From assembly GCA_910577685.1 (NCBI GenBank), contig CAJTOH010000053.1, positions 1 to 23,303 of the forward strand: 23,303 bases of DNA. Reading direction: 5' to 3'. The stretch is from an uncultured Dorea sp. (lineage in GTDB: Bacteria > Bacillota > Clostridia > Lachnospirales > Lachnospiraceae). Below are positions 14,440 through 22,624 of the stretch, in pieces (the stretch's first letter is position 1; the number at the start of each line of letters is the position of its first letter). The translations under genes were made by a program, and so were the position numbers. The notes beneath the pieces were generated by a model. The model was not told the origin of the DNA. It worked only from the letters and a program-made list of their open reading frames with translations, and made no database searches.

Positions 14440-14541
14440 CTGTTTAGATAAGTAAGAAATGCATAGCTGGCGGTAGGGGCTTGCGGATACTACCGGACGT
14501 TGCCGGAAGCCGGCTGGCAGTATATGACGTAATAAAGAAGA
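14440..14541 (+). ncRNA. Structured 5' leader of rpmE, candidate L31 autoregulatory leader
   Basis: The leader is more GC-rich than other intergenic DNA here. GGTAG (14472-14476) can pair with CTACC (14490-14494), and CCGGACGTTGCCGG is followed by AAGCCGGC, giving competing CCGG-type stems. Ribosomal-protein leaders upstream of L31 genes, including a Firmicute class, have been described, and this position and size fit. The match is by location and hairpin content only; I cannot run a covariance model. Confidence 0.45.
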
Positions 14542-14551
14542 GGTGAAGATC

Positions 14552-14755
14552 ATGAAAGAAGGAATACATCCAACATATCATCAGGCAACTGTAACTTGTA
14601 ACTGTGGTAATACATTTGTGACAGGTTCTACAAAAGAAGATATCCATGTGGAGATCTGTTCCAAGTGCCATCCATTCTACACAGGACAGCAGAAGGCAGC
14701 TCAGGCTCGCGGTCGTGTTGATAAGTTCAATAAGAAATACGGAATGGGCAAATAA
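14552..14755 (+). CDS. rpmE: 50S ribosomal protein L31, zinc-binding type
   Basis: 67 residues from the ATG at 14552; AGAGGTG lies seven bases upstream, whereas the in-frame GTG at 14543 is part of that ribosome site. The sequence MKEGIHPTYHQATVTCNCGN ... VEICSKCHPFYTGQQK carries four cysteines (C16, C18, C37, C40), the zinc-binding C+ form of L31. L31 bridges the ribosomal subunits and, in its zinc form, serves as a zinc store. It has its own promoter, a structured leader and a strong terminator, so it is a single-gene unit between rho and DUF1385. Confidence 0.97.
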   Translation: MKEGIHPTYHQATVTCNCGNTFVTGSTKEDIHVEICSKCHPFYTGQQKAAQARGRVDKFNKKYGMGK

Positions 14756-14769
14756 GATTGCAGGTATCG

Positions 14770-14798
14770 GGTTGAGGTTGTATGATCTCAACCTTTTT
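14770..14798 (+). terminator. Rho-independent terminator after rpmE
   Basis: Stem GGTTGAG / CTCAACC (14770-14776, 14787-14793) with a ten-base loop, followed by five T residues; 15 bases after the stop codon. Confidence 0.88.
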
Positions 14799-14839
14799 CT
14801 ATATGTATGAATCCGGATATGATATATGAAGTTAGTAAG

Positions 14840-14882
14840 TTATCATTTAGAATGGATAGGTTATTATTTTAGAATGGATAGG
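14840..14882. repeat. Two-copy tandem repeat upstream of the DUF1385 gene
   Basis: Units at 14840-14860 and 14861-14882 share TTTAGAATGGATAGGTTAT (19 bases, at 14846-14864 and 14868-14886). The repeat ends 38 bases before the chosen ATG, where an operator or promoter would be expected. Confidence 0.75.
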
Positions 14883-14919
14883 TTATCATATGGGATGTTC
14901 AGAAGGAGTTTTTTTAATT

Positions 14920-15855
14920 ATGAAATCATCAAATATAGGCGGTCAGGCTGTGTTGGAAGGGATCATGATGAAGCATAAAGAGGATTATGCGGTCGCGGTC
15001 CGCAAGCCTGACGGAGAGATCCTTGTGAGCAAGGAGACGTATAAGAGCATTGTCCACAGATGGAAGAAGCTGACAGAGATTCCATTCATCCGGGGAGTCT
15101 TTAATTTTATTGATTCTATGGTGCTTGGGATGAAGACGCTGACCTATTCCGCCAGTTTTTTCGAGGAGGAAGAGGGGAAGGAGTTGACGGAGAAGGAGGC
15201 CGAGAAGCAGGAGAAGAAGGAGAGCCTGCTGATGGGGGCGACGGTGGCGTTTTCCATGGTCATGGCGGTTGCCATTTTCATGGTGCTGCCCTATTTCCTT
15301 TCTTCATTGTTGGAAGAATACATTCCGTCTTACGGCGTACGTACCGTGATTGAAGGATTTGTGAGGATCGGGATCTTTATCCTCTATGTTCTGCTGATTT
15401 CGCGGATGGAGGATATCCAACGGACTTTTATGTACCACGGCGCGGAGCATAAGTGCATCAACTGCATTGAACACGGGCTGCCGCTGACTGTGGAGAATGT
15501 GCGGAGCAGTTCCAGACAGCATAAGCGCTGCGGAACGAGTTTCCTGTTTCTGGTGCTTGCCGTCAGTATTCTCATGCTGATTCTGGTGCGGGCTGAGACG
15601 CCGGTTATGCGGATTGTAATCCGGATTGTACTCCTTCCGGTGATCGCGGGGATTTCCTACGAGTTCTTAAAGCTTGCGGGACGCAGCGAGAACCCGGTCG
15701 TAAACCTGCTCAGTAAGCCCGGGCTTGCCATTCAGAAGATTACGACAAAGGAACCTGACGACGGTATGATAGAGGTTGCGATTCAGGCGGTTGAAGCGGT
15801 ATTTGATTGGAGAGCGTATGAAGCAGAGAATTTTCACACTGCGGCAGATCATTGA
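14920..15855 (+). CDS. DUF1385 family membrane protein
   Basis: 311 residues from the ATG at 14920, preceded by AGAAGGAG eleven bases away; an in-frame ATG at 14890 has no ribosome site and would precede the conserved opening MKSSNIGGQAVLEGIMMKHK. Hydrophobic helices lie at about 105-130, 148-161, 207-224 and 230-250. Between them is the conserved YHGAEHKCINCIEHG (172-186) and SSRQHKRCGTSF, rich in His and Cys and possibly metal-binding. The family is widespread in Firmicutes next to prmC and prfA, but its role is not known. Its last 38 bases overlap the prmC start, indicating translational coupling. Confidence 0.9.
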   Translation: MKSSNIGGQAVLEGIMMKHKEDYAVAVRKPDGEILVSKETYKSIVHRWKKLTEIPFIRGVFNFIDSMVLGMKTLTYSASFFEEEEGKELTEKEAEKQEKKESLLMGATVAFSMVMAVAIFMVLPYFLSSLLEEYIPSYGVRTVIEGFVRIGIFILYVLLISRMEDIQRTFMYHGAEHKCINCIEHGLPLTVENVRSSSRQHKRCGTSFLFLVLAVSILMLILVRAETPVMRIVIRIVLLPVIAGISYEFLKLAGRSENPVVNLLSKPGLAIQKITTKEPDDGMIEVAIQAVEAVFDWRAYEAENFHTAADH

Positions 15856-16804
15856 GGAAGGGACCGCAAAGTTAGAGGCCGCGGGCATTGACGGCGCGGC
15901 AAGGGACGCATGGTATCTTATGGAATACGCCGCGGGAATCACCCGGGCGGTGTATTACGGAGAACCGGAACGGGTGATCCCGCAGGAGATAGTATTACGG
16001 TATCAGGAGTGCGTCGAAAGGCGCAGGCAGAGGATCCCGCTGCAGCATATAATCGGGGAACAGGAATTTATGGGCTTGCCCTTTTATGTGGATGGACATG
16101 TGCTTGTCCCGAGACAGGACACAGAGACGCTGGTGGAAGAGGCTGTGAAGAGGATACGCAGGATGTGCCGAAAAGAGCAGGATTGCGGGACATTCCCTAA
16201 GGAACATAGGGAAGGAGAACAGGACATGATTCAGGTATTGGATATGTGTACCGGTTCGGGGTGTATCCTGCTGAGTATCCTGAAAATGTGTCCTAATGCC
16301 CAGGGCGTCGGATGTGATATTTCTGAGGAGGCGTTGGCTGTTGCAAGGAAGAATGGGGACCGTCTGGGACTGCCTGCGGATTGGGTATGTTCGGATCTGT
16401 TTGCAGGTATCGGGCCTTCAAAATACGACGTTATCGTATCCAATCCTCCTTATATCCCTACGGCAGACATTGAAGGGCTGCAGGACGAGGTACGTTTCCA
16501 CGATCCTTTGATTGCGCTGGACGGCGGTGAAGACGGACTGGATTTTTACAAAAGGATCGTCAGGGACAGCATTTCCTATATCAAAAGGGGAGGAAGCCTG
16601 CTGTTCGAGATTGGCTGCGGACAGGGGAAGGACGTGTCGGAATTGATGAAAAGCTGCGGATATGAAAACGTGGCGGTAAAAAAGGATTTATCAGGGCTTG
16701 ACCGCGTGGCAGCGGGCATATACGCCGGAGACGGCGCATGCGCGGGAGGGAAGCCCTTTGCAGATTATTTATTTCAGGAGGAAGAGAGATGTTTGACAGA
16801 TTAG
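15818..16804 (+). CDS. prmC: Peptide chain release factor N5-glutamine methyltransferase
   Basis: 328 residues from the ATG at 15818, with GGAG eight bases upstream inside the DUF1385 gene. Motifs: QHIIGEQEFMG and PRQDTE (98-103), the SAM-binding loop LDMCTGSGCI (141-150), and the catalytic NPPY (209-212) that contacts the glutamine. PrmC methylates the Gln of the GGQ motif in release factors, increasing termination efficiency. The N-terminal helical substrate-binding domain is complete; a Cys/charge-rich insertion (about 114-137) before the SAM motif is longer than usual. Its end overlaps prfA, its substrate gene, by 16 bases. Confidence 0.96.
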   Translation: MKQRIFTLRQIIEEGTAKLEAAGIDGAARDAWYLMEYAAGITRAVYYGEPERVIPQEIVLRYQECVERRRQRIPLQHIIGEQEFMGLPFYVDGHVLVPRQDTETLVEEAVKRIRRMCRKEQDCGTFPKEHREGEQDMIQVLDMCTGSGCILLSILKMCPNAQGVGCDISEEALAVARKNGDRLGLPADWVCSDLFAGIGPSKYDVIVSNPPYIPTADIEGLQDEVRFHDPLIALDGGEDGLDFYKRIVRDSISYIKRGGSLLFEIGCGQGKDVSELMKSCGYENVAVKKDLSGLDRVAAGIYAGDGACAGGKPFADYLFQEEERCLTD

Positions 16805-17862
16805 AAGATTTGCTCATTCGGTTGGAAGAGATCTTGAGTGAGCTTCAGGAGCCGGACGTGGCCAGCGATCAGGCGAGATTCAGGAAACTTATGAAAGAGC
16901 AGAACGACTTGTCTCCTATCGTGGAGGCATACAAGGAATATAAGGCGTGTAAACAGACGATTGAGGACAGCCTTCAGATGCTGGATGAGGAGTCGGATGA
17001 GGAGATGAGGGAGCTTGCGAAGGAGGAACTGAACGATTCCAAGGCAAGAGTAGAGGAGCTGGAAAGAGAGCTTAAGATCCTGCTGCTCCCGAAAGATCCT
17101 AATGACGACAAGAACGTTATCGTGGAGATCCGCGCGGGCGCGGGCGGGGACGAGGCCGCTCTGTTTGCGGCGGAGATTTACCGCATGTACCTGCATTACG
17201 CGGAGAGCAGGCGTTGGAAGGTAGAGCTGGTTGAATGTGAAGAAATCGGTATCGGCGGCATGAAGAATGTGACCTTCATGATTAACGGGAAAGACGCTTA
17301 TTCCGTGATGAAATATGAATCCGGCGTACACAGGGTTCAGCGTGTCCCGGAGACGGAGTCCGGCGGACGAATTCACACTTCTACCATCACGGTGGCCGTG
17401 ATACCGGAGGCGGAGGAAGTGGATGTCCAGATTGACGAGAAGGATATCCGTATTGACGTTATGAGGGCGTCGGGAAATGGCGGGCAGTGTGTAAATACAA
17501 CGGATTCCGCCGTCCGTCTGACCCACTATCCTACAGGGATCGTGATCTACAGCCAGACGGAAAAGTCCCAGCTGCAGAACAAGGATAAGGCGTTCGCATT
17601 GCTGCGGGCGAAATTATATGATATCGAGTGCCAGAAGCAGCATGACGCGGAGGCGGAAGCAAGGAAGAGCCAGATCGGGACAGGGGATCGTTCCGAGAAG
17701 ATCCGTACTTATAATTTCCCTCAGGGGCGTGTGACAGACCACAGGATCGGGCTGACGCTGTATAAGCTGGATAAGATAATGAACGGGGATATCCAGGAGA
17801 TTATTGACGCGTGTATCGCGGCTGACCAGACTGCGAAGCTGGCGAATATGAATGAGAACTAG
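16789..17862 (+). CDS. prfA: Peptide chain release factor 1
   Basis: 357 residues from the ATG at 16789, preceded by CAGGAGGAAGAG. The stop-codon recognition PxT is PET at 187-189 (RVPETESGGRIHTS), which marks RF1 (UAA/UAG) rather than RF2, and the peptidyl-hydrolysis GGQ is at 231-233 (SGNGGQCVNTTDSAVR). The N-terminal coiled-coil domain spans about 1-100. PrmC, encoded immediately upstream and overlapping, modifies Gln233. A long hairpin lies after the stop codon. Standard length, no oddities. Confidence 0.98.
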   Translation: MFDRLEDLLIRLEEILSELQEPDVASDQARFRKLMKEQNDLSPIVEAYKEYKACKQTIEDSLQMLDEESDEEMRELAKEELNDSKARVEELERELKILLLPKDPNDDKNVIVEIRAGAGGDEAALFAAEIYRMYLHYAESRRWKVELVECEEIGIGGMKNVTFMINGKDAYSVMKYESGVHRVQRVPETESGGRIHTSTITVAVIPEAEEVDVQIDEKDIRIDVMRASGNGGQCVNTTDSAVRLTHYPTGIVIYSQTEKSQLQNKDKAFALLRAKLYDIECQKQHDAEAEARKSQIGTGDRSEKIRTYNFPQGRVTDHRIGLTLYKLDKIMNGDIQEIIDACIAADQTAKLANMNEN

Positions 17863-17870
17863 TTGATATG

Positions 17871-17918
17871 GAAGACAGCCTTTTCCTGCTGCGGCCGGCA
17901 ATAGGAAAGGCTGTCTTC
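17871..17918 (+). terminator. Hairpin after prfA
   Basis: A 16-bp stem with one bulged T (arms 17871-17887 and 17903-17918) closes a 15-base loop. Only GTTAATGGTATTTT follows, so the T-tract is poor; Rho or RNA stabilisation may also be involved. Confidence 0.7.
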
Positions 17919-17972
17919 GTTAATGGTATTTTGAATACCGATAGAAAGATTATATGAAAGGAAGTGGGTTGG

Positions 17973-19271
17973 TTGATAATACTCCGTGATTTATCTATAT
18001 TTTGGAGTATGCTCCATGTGGTATTCCTGTTCGTCGTGCTGTTTCGGACGCGGCTTACCCGGAAGAAGACCATAGCCGCAGCGTATGCCGGTATGGGGAT
18101 CTTGATGTTGATGAATGGGATAATCTTGGTTGTATACGGCATAGATGTTCTAGGAAAGATATTTCTATTGACTTGCTCTATACCCAGTTTTATATTTCTA
18201 TATTTAATAAGTGCGGATAAGCGTTTCCGTTTTCTGCTTACTTTCTGCCTTGCAGACACTACATGTCTGTGGCTCATGGCAGTTACAAATCTGATGGACT
18301 ATTTTCTGGGCGGCGGAAAGTACGTATTGATGTTTATCAGCAGGATGGTCGTCTTTCCGCTTGTGGAGTATCTTGCGTGGAGGTATTTAAGAAAGCCTTA
18401 TCATGAATTGCAGGCTTCTGTGGAAAAGGGGTGGGGGGTTTTTGCCGGGATGACCATGCTGTATTATCTCTTGCTGACAGTAGCGGTTCAGTTCCCGACA
18501 AATATCATTAACCGTCCCGAGGATGTGTTTCTCTGCATACTTATACTGGTGTTGATGCTGTTCAATTATGCGACAATTTTTACGTCTCTTTACAGGCAGC
18601 TTTTACTTTTCCGCAAGCAGCGAAGCGAGCGTATCCTGCAGGAACAGAGGAATATGCTGAAGGCGCAGCTTGAGAATCAGCAGCGTATACGGAGGATGAA
18701 ACATGATATGAAGGGGCATACCGTCACCCTTACCGGCTTGCTTCGCGCAGGAAAAAACGAAGAGGCGCTGGCGTATTTAAAAGGAGTAGAAAAAAATATG
18801 GATGCCTTGGAGGGACAATTTTGTGCAAATCCCTATATCAACGCCGTATTTGTCCAATATTCCGGCAGATTGGAGGAATTGGGGGCAAAGTCCGTGCTGG
18901 ATATTCAGGCGGGGGAGGAAGAGCTTCCTTATATGGATCTCTGTCAGATTTTGTCGAATGGGTTGGAGAACGCCTGCGACGCACTGGAAGCGCTTGATGC
19001 CGAGAAGCGCGAGATTTTCGTGCATATGAAATATAACAGGAATTATCTTACTATACGGATTAAGAACCGCTGCAGGGATGAATTGTTTGTGGAAAAGGGG
19101 AAGATTCCCGTCACCGAAAAATCAGGGCATGACCACGGGTTCGGACTGGCTACCGTGCAGGAAGCGGTAGGCAGGCTTGGCGGAGATATGCTCTGCTATA
19201 CGGAGGAAGGGTACTTTATTTTGGAGGTTATGGTTTCGCTCCAAAGTCTCCGAAATAGAATGGAAATGTAA
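17973..19271 (+). CDS. GHKL-type sensor histidine kinase, AgrC-like, without adjacent response regulator
   Basis: About 432 residues. I chose the TTG at 17973 because AAAGGAAG ends eight bases before it; the in-frame GTG at 17964 would sit inside the ribosome site. Residues 2-205 hold six or seven hydrophobic helices. Residues 205-245 are a charged coiled-coil-like linker (RKQRSERILQEQRNMLKAQL). The phosphoacceptor motif is RRMKHDMKGH (His244), the N box is NGLENACDAL, and the G box is HGFGLATVQE. This is the peptide- or quorum-sensing (AgrC/ComD-like, HATPase_c_5) type. No LytTR response regulator or signal peptide gene is adjacent, so it is an orphan within the window. The signal is unknown. 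Confidence 0.88.
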   Translation: MIILRDLSIFWSMLHVVFLFVVLFRTRLTRKKTIAAAYAGMGILMLMNGIILVVYGIDVLGKIFLLTCSIPSFIFLYLISADKRFRFLLTFCLADTTCLWLMAVTNLMDYFLGGGKYVLMFISRMVVFPLVEYLAWRYLRKPYHELQASVEKGWGVFAGMTMLYYLLLTVAVQFPTNIINRPEDVFLCILILVLMLFNYATIFTSLYRQLLLFRKQRSERILQEQRNMLKAQLENQQRIRRMKHDMKGHTVTLTGLLRAGKNEEALAYLKGVEKNMDALEGQFCANPYINAVFVQYSGRLEELGAKSVLDIQAGEEELPYMDLCQILSNGLENACDALEALDAEKREIFVHMKYNRNYLTIRIKNRCRDELFVEKGKIPVTEKSGHDHGFGLATVQEAVGRLGGDMLCYTEEGYFILEVMVSLQSLRNRMEM

Positions 19272-19327
19272 TTTCTTGAGACGGCGGAAATGATGTACGT
19301 TACAGTAGTAAGGAGAGGGATTTATTT

Positions 19328-21115
19328 ATGAGTATACAGGAGAGACTTTTAAGGCTGCGTAATCTGATGAAGGAAAAGGAGATTGATATTTATATAGTTC
19401 CGACTGCCGATTTCCATCAGACGGAATATGTAGGTGAATATTTTAAAGCAAGAAAATATATTACTAATTTTTCGGGGTCGGCAGGTACGGCTGTCATTAC
19501 ATTGGATGAGGCGAAACTTTGGGTGGACGGTAGGTATTTCATACAGGCTGCCGAGCAGATTGCGGGTACGACTGTCGAGATGATGAAGATGAATGAGCCG
19601 GGGGTTCCGACGATTGAGAAGTATCTTGCCGATACACTTAAGGACGGCGGAAATATTGGGTTCGACGGACGCGTGGTGTCTATGGGAAGAGGGATTTCCT
19701 ATGAGAAGACAGCGGCAAAGAAGGGCGGAAAAATTATCTGTGATTGTGATCTTATCGGCGAGATTTGGCAGGAACGTCCGGCGCTGTCTAAAGAACCGGC
19801 GTGGATTTTAGACGGGAAGTATGCCGGAGAGACGGCAGAAAGCAAGCTTTCCAGAATCCGGGAATACATGAAAAGCAATCATGCGGCAGTACATATCCTG
19901 ACTACATTGGATGATATATGCTGGACACTGAATATGAGGGGAAACGATATCGAATTTTTTCCCTTAGTGCTTTCTTACGCGATGATTACGCAAAATGAGG
20001 TATATCTGTATATCGACGGGTGTAAGCTGGATGCGGAGATGAAAGCGAAGCTTGTAAAAGACGGCGTGAGGATCCGCCATTATGACGAGATCTATGAGGA
20101 TGTAAAGACAATAGAAAAGGAAAGTCCGGTATTGGTGGACCCTGACCGGCTTAATTATGCGCTTTACCGTAATATTCCGGACGAAGTGGAAAAAGTAGAA
20201 AAACGCAATCCGGAAATTCTGTTTAAGGCGGTCAAGAATCCTGTAGAGATTGAAAATATCCGCAGCGCACAGCTTAAGGACAGCGCGGCGCATGTAAGGT
20301 TTATGAAATGGATTAAAGAGAATGCGGGAAAGATTCCGATTACAGAGATGAGCGCCGCAGAAAAGCTGGAGGAATTCCGCAGAGAGATGGAACATTATTT
20401 ACGTCCGAGTTTTGAGCCGATTTCAGCCTATGGCGAACATTGCGCGTTGATGCATTATGCTCCTTCAAAGGAAACGGATGCGGAATTGAAAGAGGGCAGC
20501 GTTTTTTTGACGGACACAGGAGCGGGATTCTACGAGGGTTCCACGGATATCACCAGAACCTATGCGCTGGGGGAGATCCCGGATATTATGAAGGAACATT
20601 TCACTTTGACTCTTATGGGGCATATGGGGCTGGCAAATGCAAGATTCTTATACGGATGTACCGGAGTGAATCTTGACATGATGGCAAGAAAACCGCTTTG
20701 GGACAGAGGGCTTGATTTTAAATGCGGAACCGGCCACGGCGTAGGATATCTTTTAAGTATACATGAGCCTCCGGCGGATTTCCACTGGCAGCAGTATGCA
20801 AGGCAGACGGCAGTTCTGGAAGAGGGGATGATCCTTACAGACGAACCGGGAATATATATTGAGGGTTCGCATGGGATTAGGCTGGAGAATGAGATTCTGG
20901 TAAGAAAGGGGGAAAAGAACGAGTATGGGCAGTTCATGTATTTTGAGATGCTGACATTTATCCCTATGGACTTGGATGCGGTTAAGGCAGAGATGCTCCC
21001 GCAGGAGACCAGAATCCAGCTCAATGATTATCATAAGGCTGTCTACGAGAAAGTATCGCCTTATTTGAATGAGGATGAAAAGGAGTGGCTCAAAAAGTAT
21101 ACGAGAGCAATCTGA
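19328..21115 (+). CDS. Xaa-Pro aminopeptidase (M24 family)
   Basis: 595 residues, ATG after AAGGAGAGGG. Two creatinase/prolidase-like N-terminal domains (about 1-130 and 150-290) precede a C-terminal metallopeptidase domain of pita-bread fold. Metal ligands are visible: D396 and D407 (DTGAGFYEGSTDITRT), H470 (GTGHGVGYLL), E506 (DEPGIYIEG), E520 (RLENEIL). This three-domain form corresponds to the long eukaryote-like aminopeptidase P family that removes an N-terminal residue preceding proline from peptides in the cytoplasm. The gene is monocistronic and ends only 21 bases from a convergent gene, with no hairpin between. Confidence 0.94.
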   Translation: MSIQERLLRLRNLMKEKEIDIYIVPTADFHQTEYVGEYFKARKYITNFSGSAGTAVITLDEAKLWVDGRYFIQAAEQIAGTTVEMMKMNEPGVPTIEKYLADTLKDGGNIGFDGRVVSMGRGISYEKTAAKKGGKIICDCDLIGEIWQERPALSKEPAWILDGKYAGETAESKLSRIREYMKSNHAAVHILTTLDDICWTLNMRGNDIEFFPLVLSYAMITQNEVYLYIDGCKLDAEMKAKLVKDGVRIRHYDEIYEDVKTIEKESPVLVDPDRLNYALYRNIPDEVEKVEKRNPEILFKAVKNPVEIENIRSAQLKDSAAHVRFMKWIKENAGKIPITEMSAAEKLEEFRREMEHYLRPSFEPISAYGEHCALMHYAPSKETDAELKEGSVFLTDTGAGFYEGSTDITRTYALGEIPDIMKEHFTLTLMGHMGLANARFLYGCTGVNLDMMARKPLWDRGLDFKCGTGHGVGYLLSIHEPPADFHWQQYARQTAVLEEGMILTDEPGIYIEGSHGIRLENEILVRKGEKNEYGQFMYFEMLTFIPMDLDAVKAEMLPQETRIQLNDYHKAVYEKVSPYLNEDEKEWLKKYTRAI

Positions 21116-21136
21116 CTTATATTCTATTTACTGATC

Positions 21137-21997
21137 TTAAGAGGATTTTTTTGCATATTTTCTTCCCCACAGATATAGGCAGATACATGCCAGTATCAGG
21201 AGGATGTCTGCAAACAAAGTCCCTTCGATGCCGAATCCTACATTGTATGCGAAACTGTCTTTTGCCGTGGAAATATCCAGCCGGAAGACAGAATATGGGG
21301 ATACGATGCCGGAGTTCGGCAGTCCGAAAATGATATTCTGTGTAAAATTCCACATGGCATGCATGGACATGGCGCACCAGATACTATCCATATAATAGAC
21401 CATGAGCGAAAATAAAACCCCGACGATGAAAATATTTAACACGGATAAAACCGTCACGCCTTCGTTCGTCAGATGCAGGACTGCGAAAAGTAAGGAATTC
21501 CCGATGACAGCGACCGCCGGATGACGATAACTTTGTCTGAGCCTCTGATACAGGAATCCACGGCAGACCAGTTCTTCCGCCGATGACTGGACGAAGACGG
21601 AGATGAAAATGAGTATAAAAGCGGCAGGTTTAAAAGAAGCGTAATGCAGCGAAATATCTTTGTGAAGCCATGCCGCAAGAATACATATACCGTTCAGCCC
21701 GAAACCGAGGACGAATCCCAGCAGGAGGTTCTTAAGATTGTTGCCTGCCGCATTTCGTCCGAGTGATTTCAGGATGGGGCGGTTTTTCTTTGTAAACCGC
21801 AGATATAAAAGCGCCAGTATCCAGATGCCTATAAAACTCAGATACATGTAGATGGTAATTGCGATGTCCGTACTTGTCATGAAGGGGAGGAAACCCAGCA
21901 GCATTCCCAACATCTGCCCGAGTATGATGAGCAGTATCGCAATAAGGTATAGTATAAATAGATGATCAGATAGTTTACGTTTCGGAGTGTTGTCCAT
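21137..21997 (-). CDS. CPBP-family intramembrane metalloprotease
   Basis: 286 residues with about seven to eight hydrophobic helices and an N-terminal charged start. The three CPBP (Abi/Rce1-like) motifs are present: EELVCR (E141, E142, R146), FAVLH (H175) and HAMWN (H213, N217). Members include CAAX-processing proteases, bacteriocin self-immunity proteins and pheromone-processing enzymes; which applies here cannot be said. The C-terminus is long, with two more hydrophobic segments after the third motif. It is divergent from the third PadR operon across about 300 bases and convergent with the aminopeptidase. Confidence 0.9.
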   Translation of the reverse strand: MDNTPKRKLSDHLFILYLIAILLIILGQMLGMLLGFLPFMTSTDIAITIYMYLSFIGIWILALLYLRFTKKNRPILKSLGRNAAGNNLKNLLLGFVLGFGLNGICILAAWLHKDISLHYASFKPAAFILIFISVFVQSSAEELVCRGFLYQRLRQSYRHPAVAVIGNSLLFAVLHLTNEGVTVLSVLNIFIVGVLFSLMVYYMDSIWCAMSMHAMWNFTQNIIFGLPNSGIVSPYSVFRLDISTAKDSFAYNVGFGIEGTLFADILLILACICLYLWGRKYAKKSS

Positions 21998-22176
21998 ATT
22001 ATCCCTTTCTTAAAAATTATGATTGATTTCGTTTGTCTCATAATTGCATACGCCTGAATTTTATCTTTGTATCCTTTCCGTATGTGGAGCGGGAAGTTCA
22101 TGCGCGGCAAAGAGTTCAACGATAATAGGATCGTATCACAGTATTTTTTCAGGGTCAACGAAATCTTAAAATATTC

Positions 22177-22243
22177 TTGACATATATCGAGGTATGATAT
22201 AAAATATATATCGAAGTACAATATATTGAGCTTCAATATATTG
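22177..22243 (+). promoter_or_regulatory. Promoter and palindromic operators of the third PadR operon
   Basis: TTGACA (22177-22182), 17 bases, TAAAAT (22200-22205). The spacer begins TATATCGA, so TTGACATATATCGA is identical to the first PadR promoter. Downstream two copies of the palindrome CAATATATTG (22219-22228, 22234-22243) are separated by five bases, with ATATATATCGAAG before them. The overlap with the promoter suits PadR autorepression. Confidence 0.78.
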
Positions 22244-22297
22244 TGGCGGTACATATCGGGAAAAGGCTCAAGATAACGGTTAGAAAGGGGTGAGGAG

Positions 22298-22624
22298 ATG
22301 ACAGACAGGATAAAACGAGTGTATGTTCCTATGACGGAAACCGGCTTCTACATTTTATACTGTCTGCAGGATGAGATGCACGGATATAACATCGGGCAGA
22401 AAGTAAAACAGATGACGGGCGGGGAAGTGACCATCAGCCCGGGGACGATGTACGGAACACTGTCTAAGATGGAAAAGGACGGGTTAATCAGGTTTGTAAG
22501 GGAAGAGGAGAAGCGGAAGCTCTATGTGATTACGGAGCTTGGAAACGAGATTCTTGGCATAGAGCTTCACCGGATTGAACGGTTATATCAGAACAGTAAA
22601 GGAGTGTATGTTTATGGCAGATAG
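22298..22624 (+). CDS. PadR-family transcriptional regulator (third)
   Basis: 108 residues, ATG after AAAGGGGTGAGGAG. The winged helix reads PMTETGFYILYCLQDEMHGY, ISPGTMYGTLSKMEKDGLI, EEEKRKLYVIT, with a short C-terminal helix. It is distinct from the two paralogues near 3 kb (different recognition helix, no TSMLLLKLL start) yet its promoter shares their operator-like sequence. The stop codon lies inside the start of the DUF2812 gene (11-base overlap), the same regulator/membrane-protein coupling as the first PadR operon. PadR with DUF2812 is a recurrent Firmicute pair. Confidence 0.93.
   Translation: MTDRIKRVYVPMTETGFYILYCLQDEMHGYNIGQKVKQMTGGEVTISPGTMYGTLSKMEKDGLIRFVREEEKRKLYVITELGNEILGIELHRIERLYQNSKGVYVYGR

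Noticed and set aside
16801..17526. 241-residue minus-strand frame inside prfA
   Set aside because: Entirely antisense to RF1, with no ribosome site or known motif.
17964..17972. GTG at 17964 as the sensor-kinase start
   Set aside because: It overlaps the AAAGGAAG ribosome site; the TTG at 17973 has normal spacing. This is not proven, and annotators may prefer GTG.
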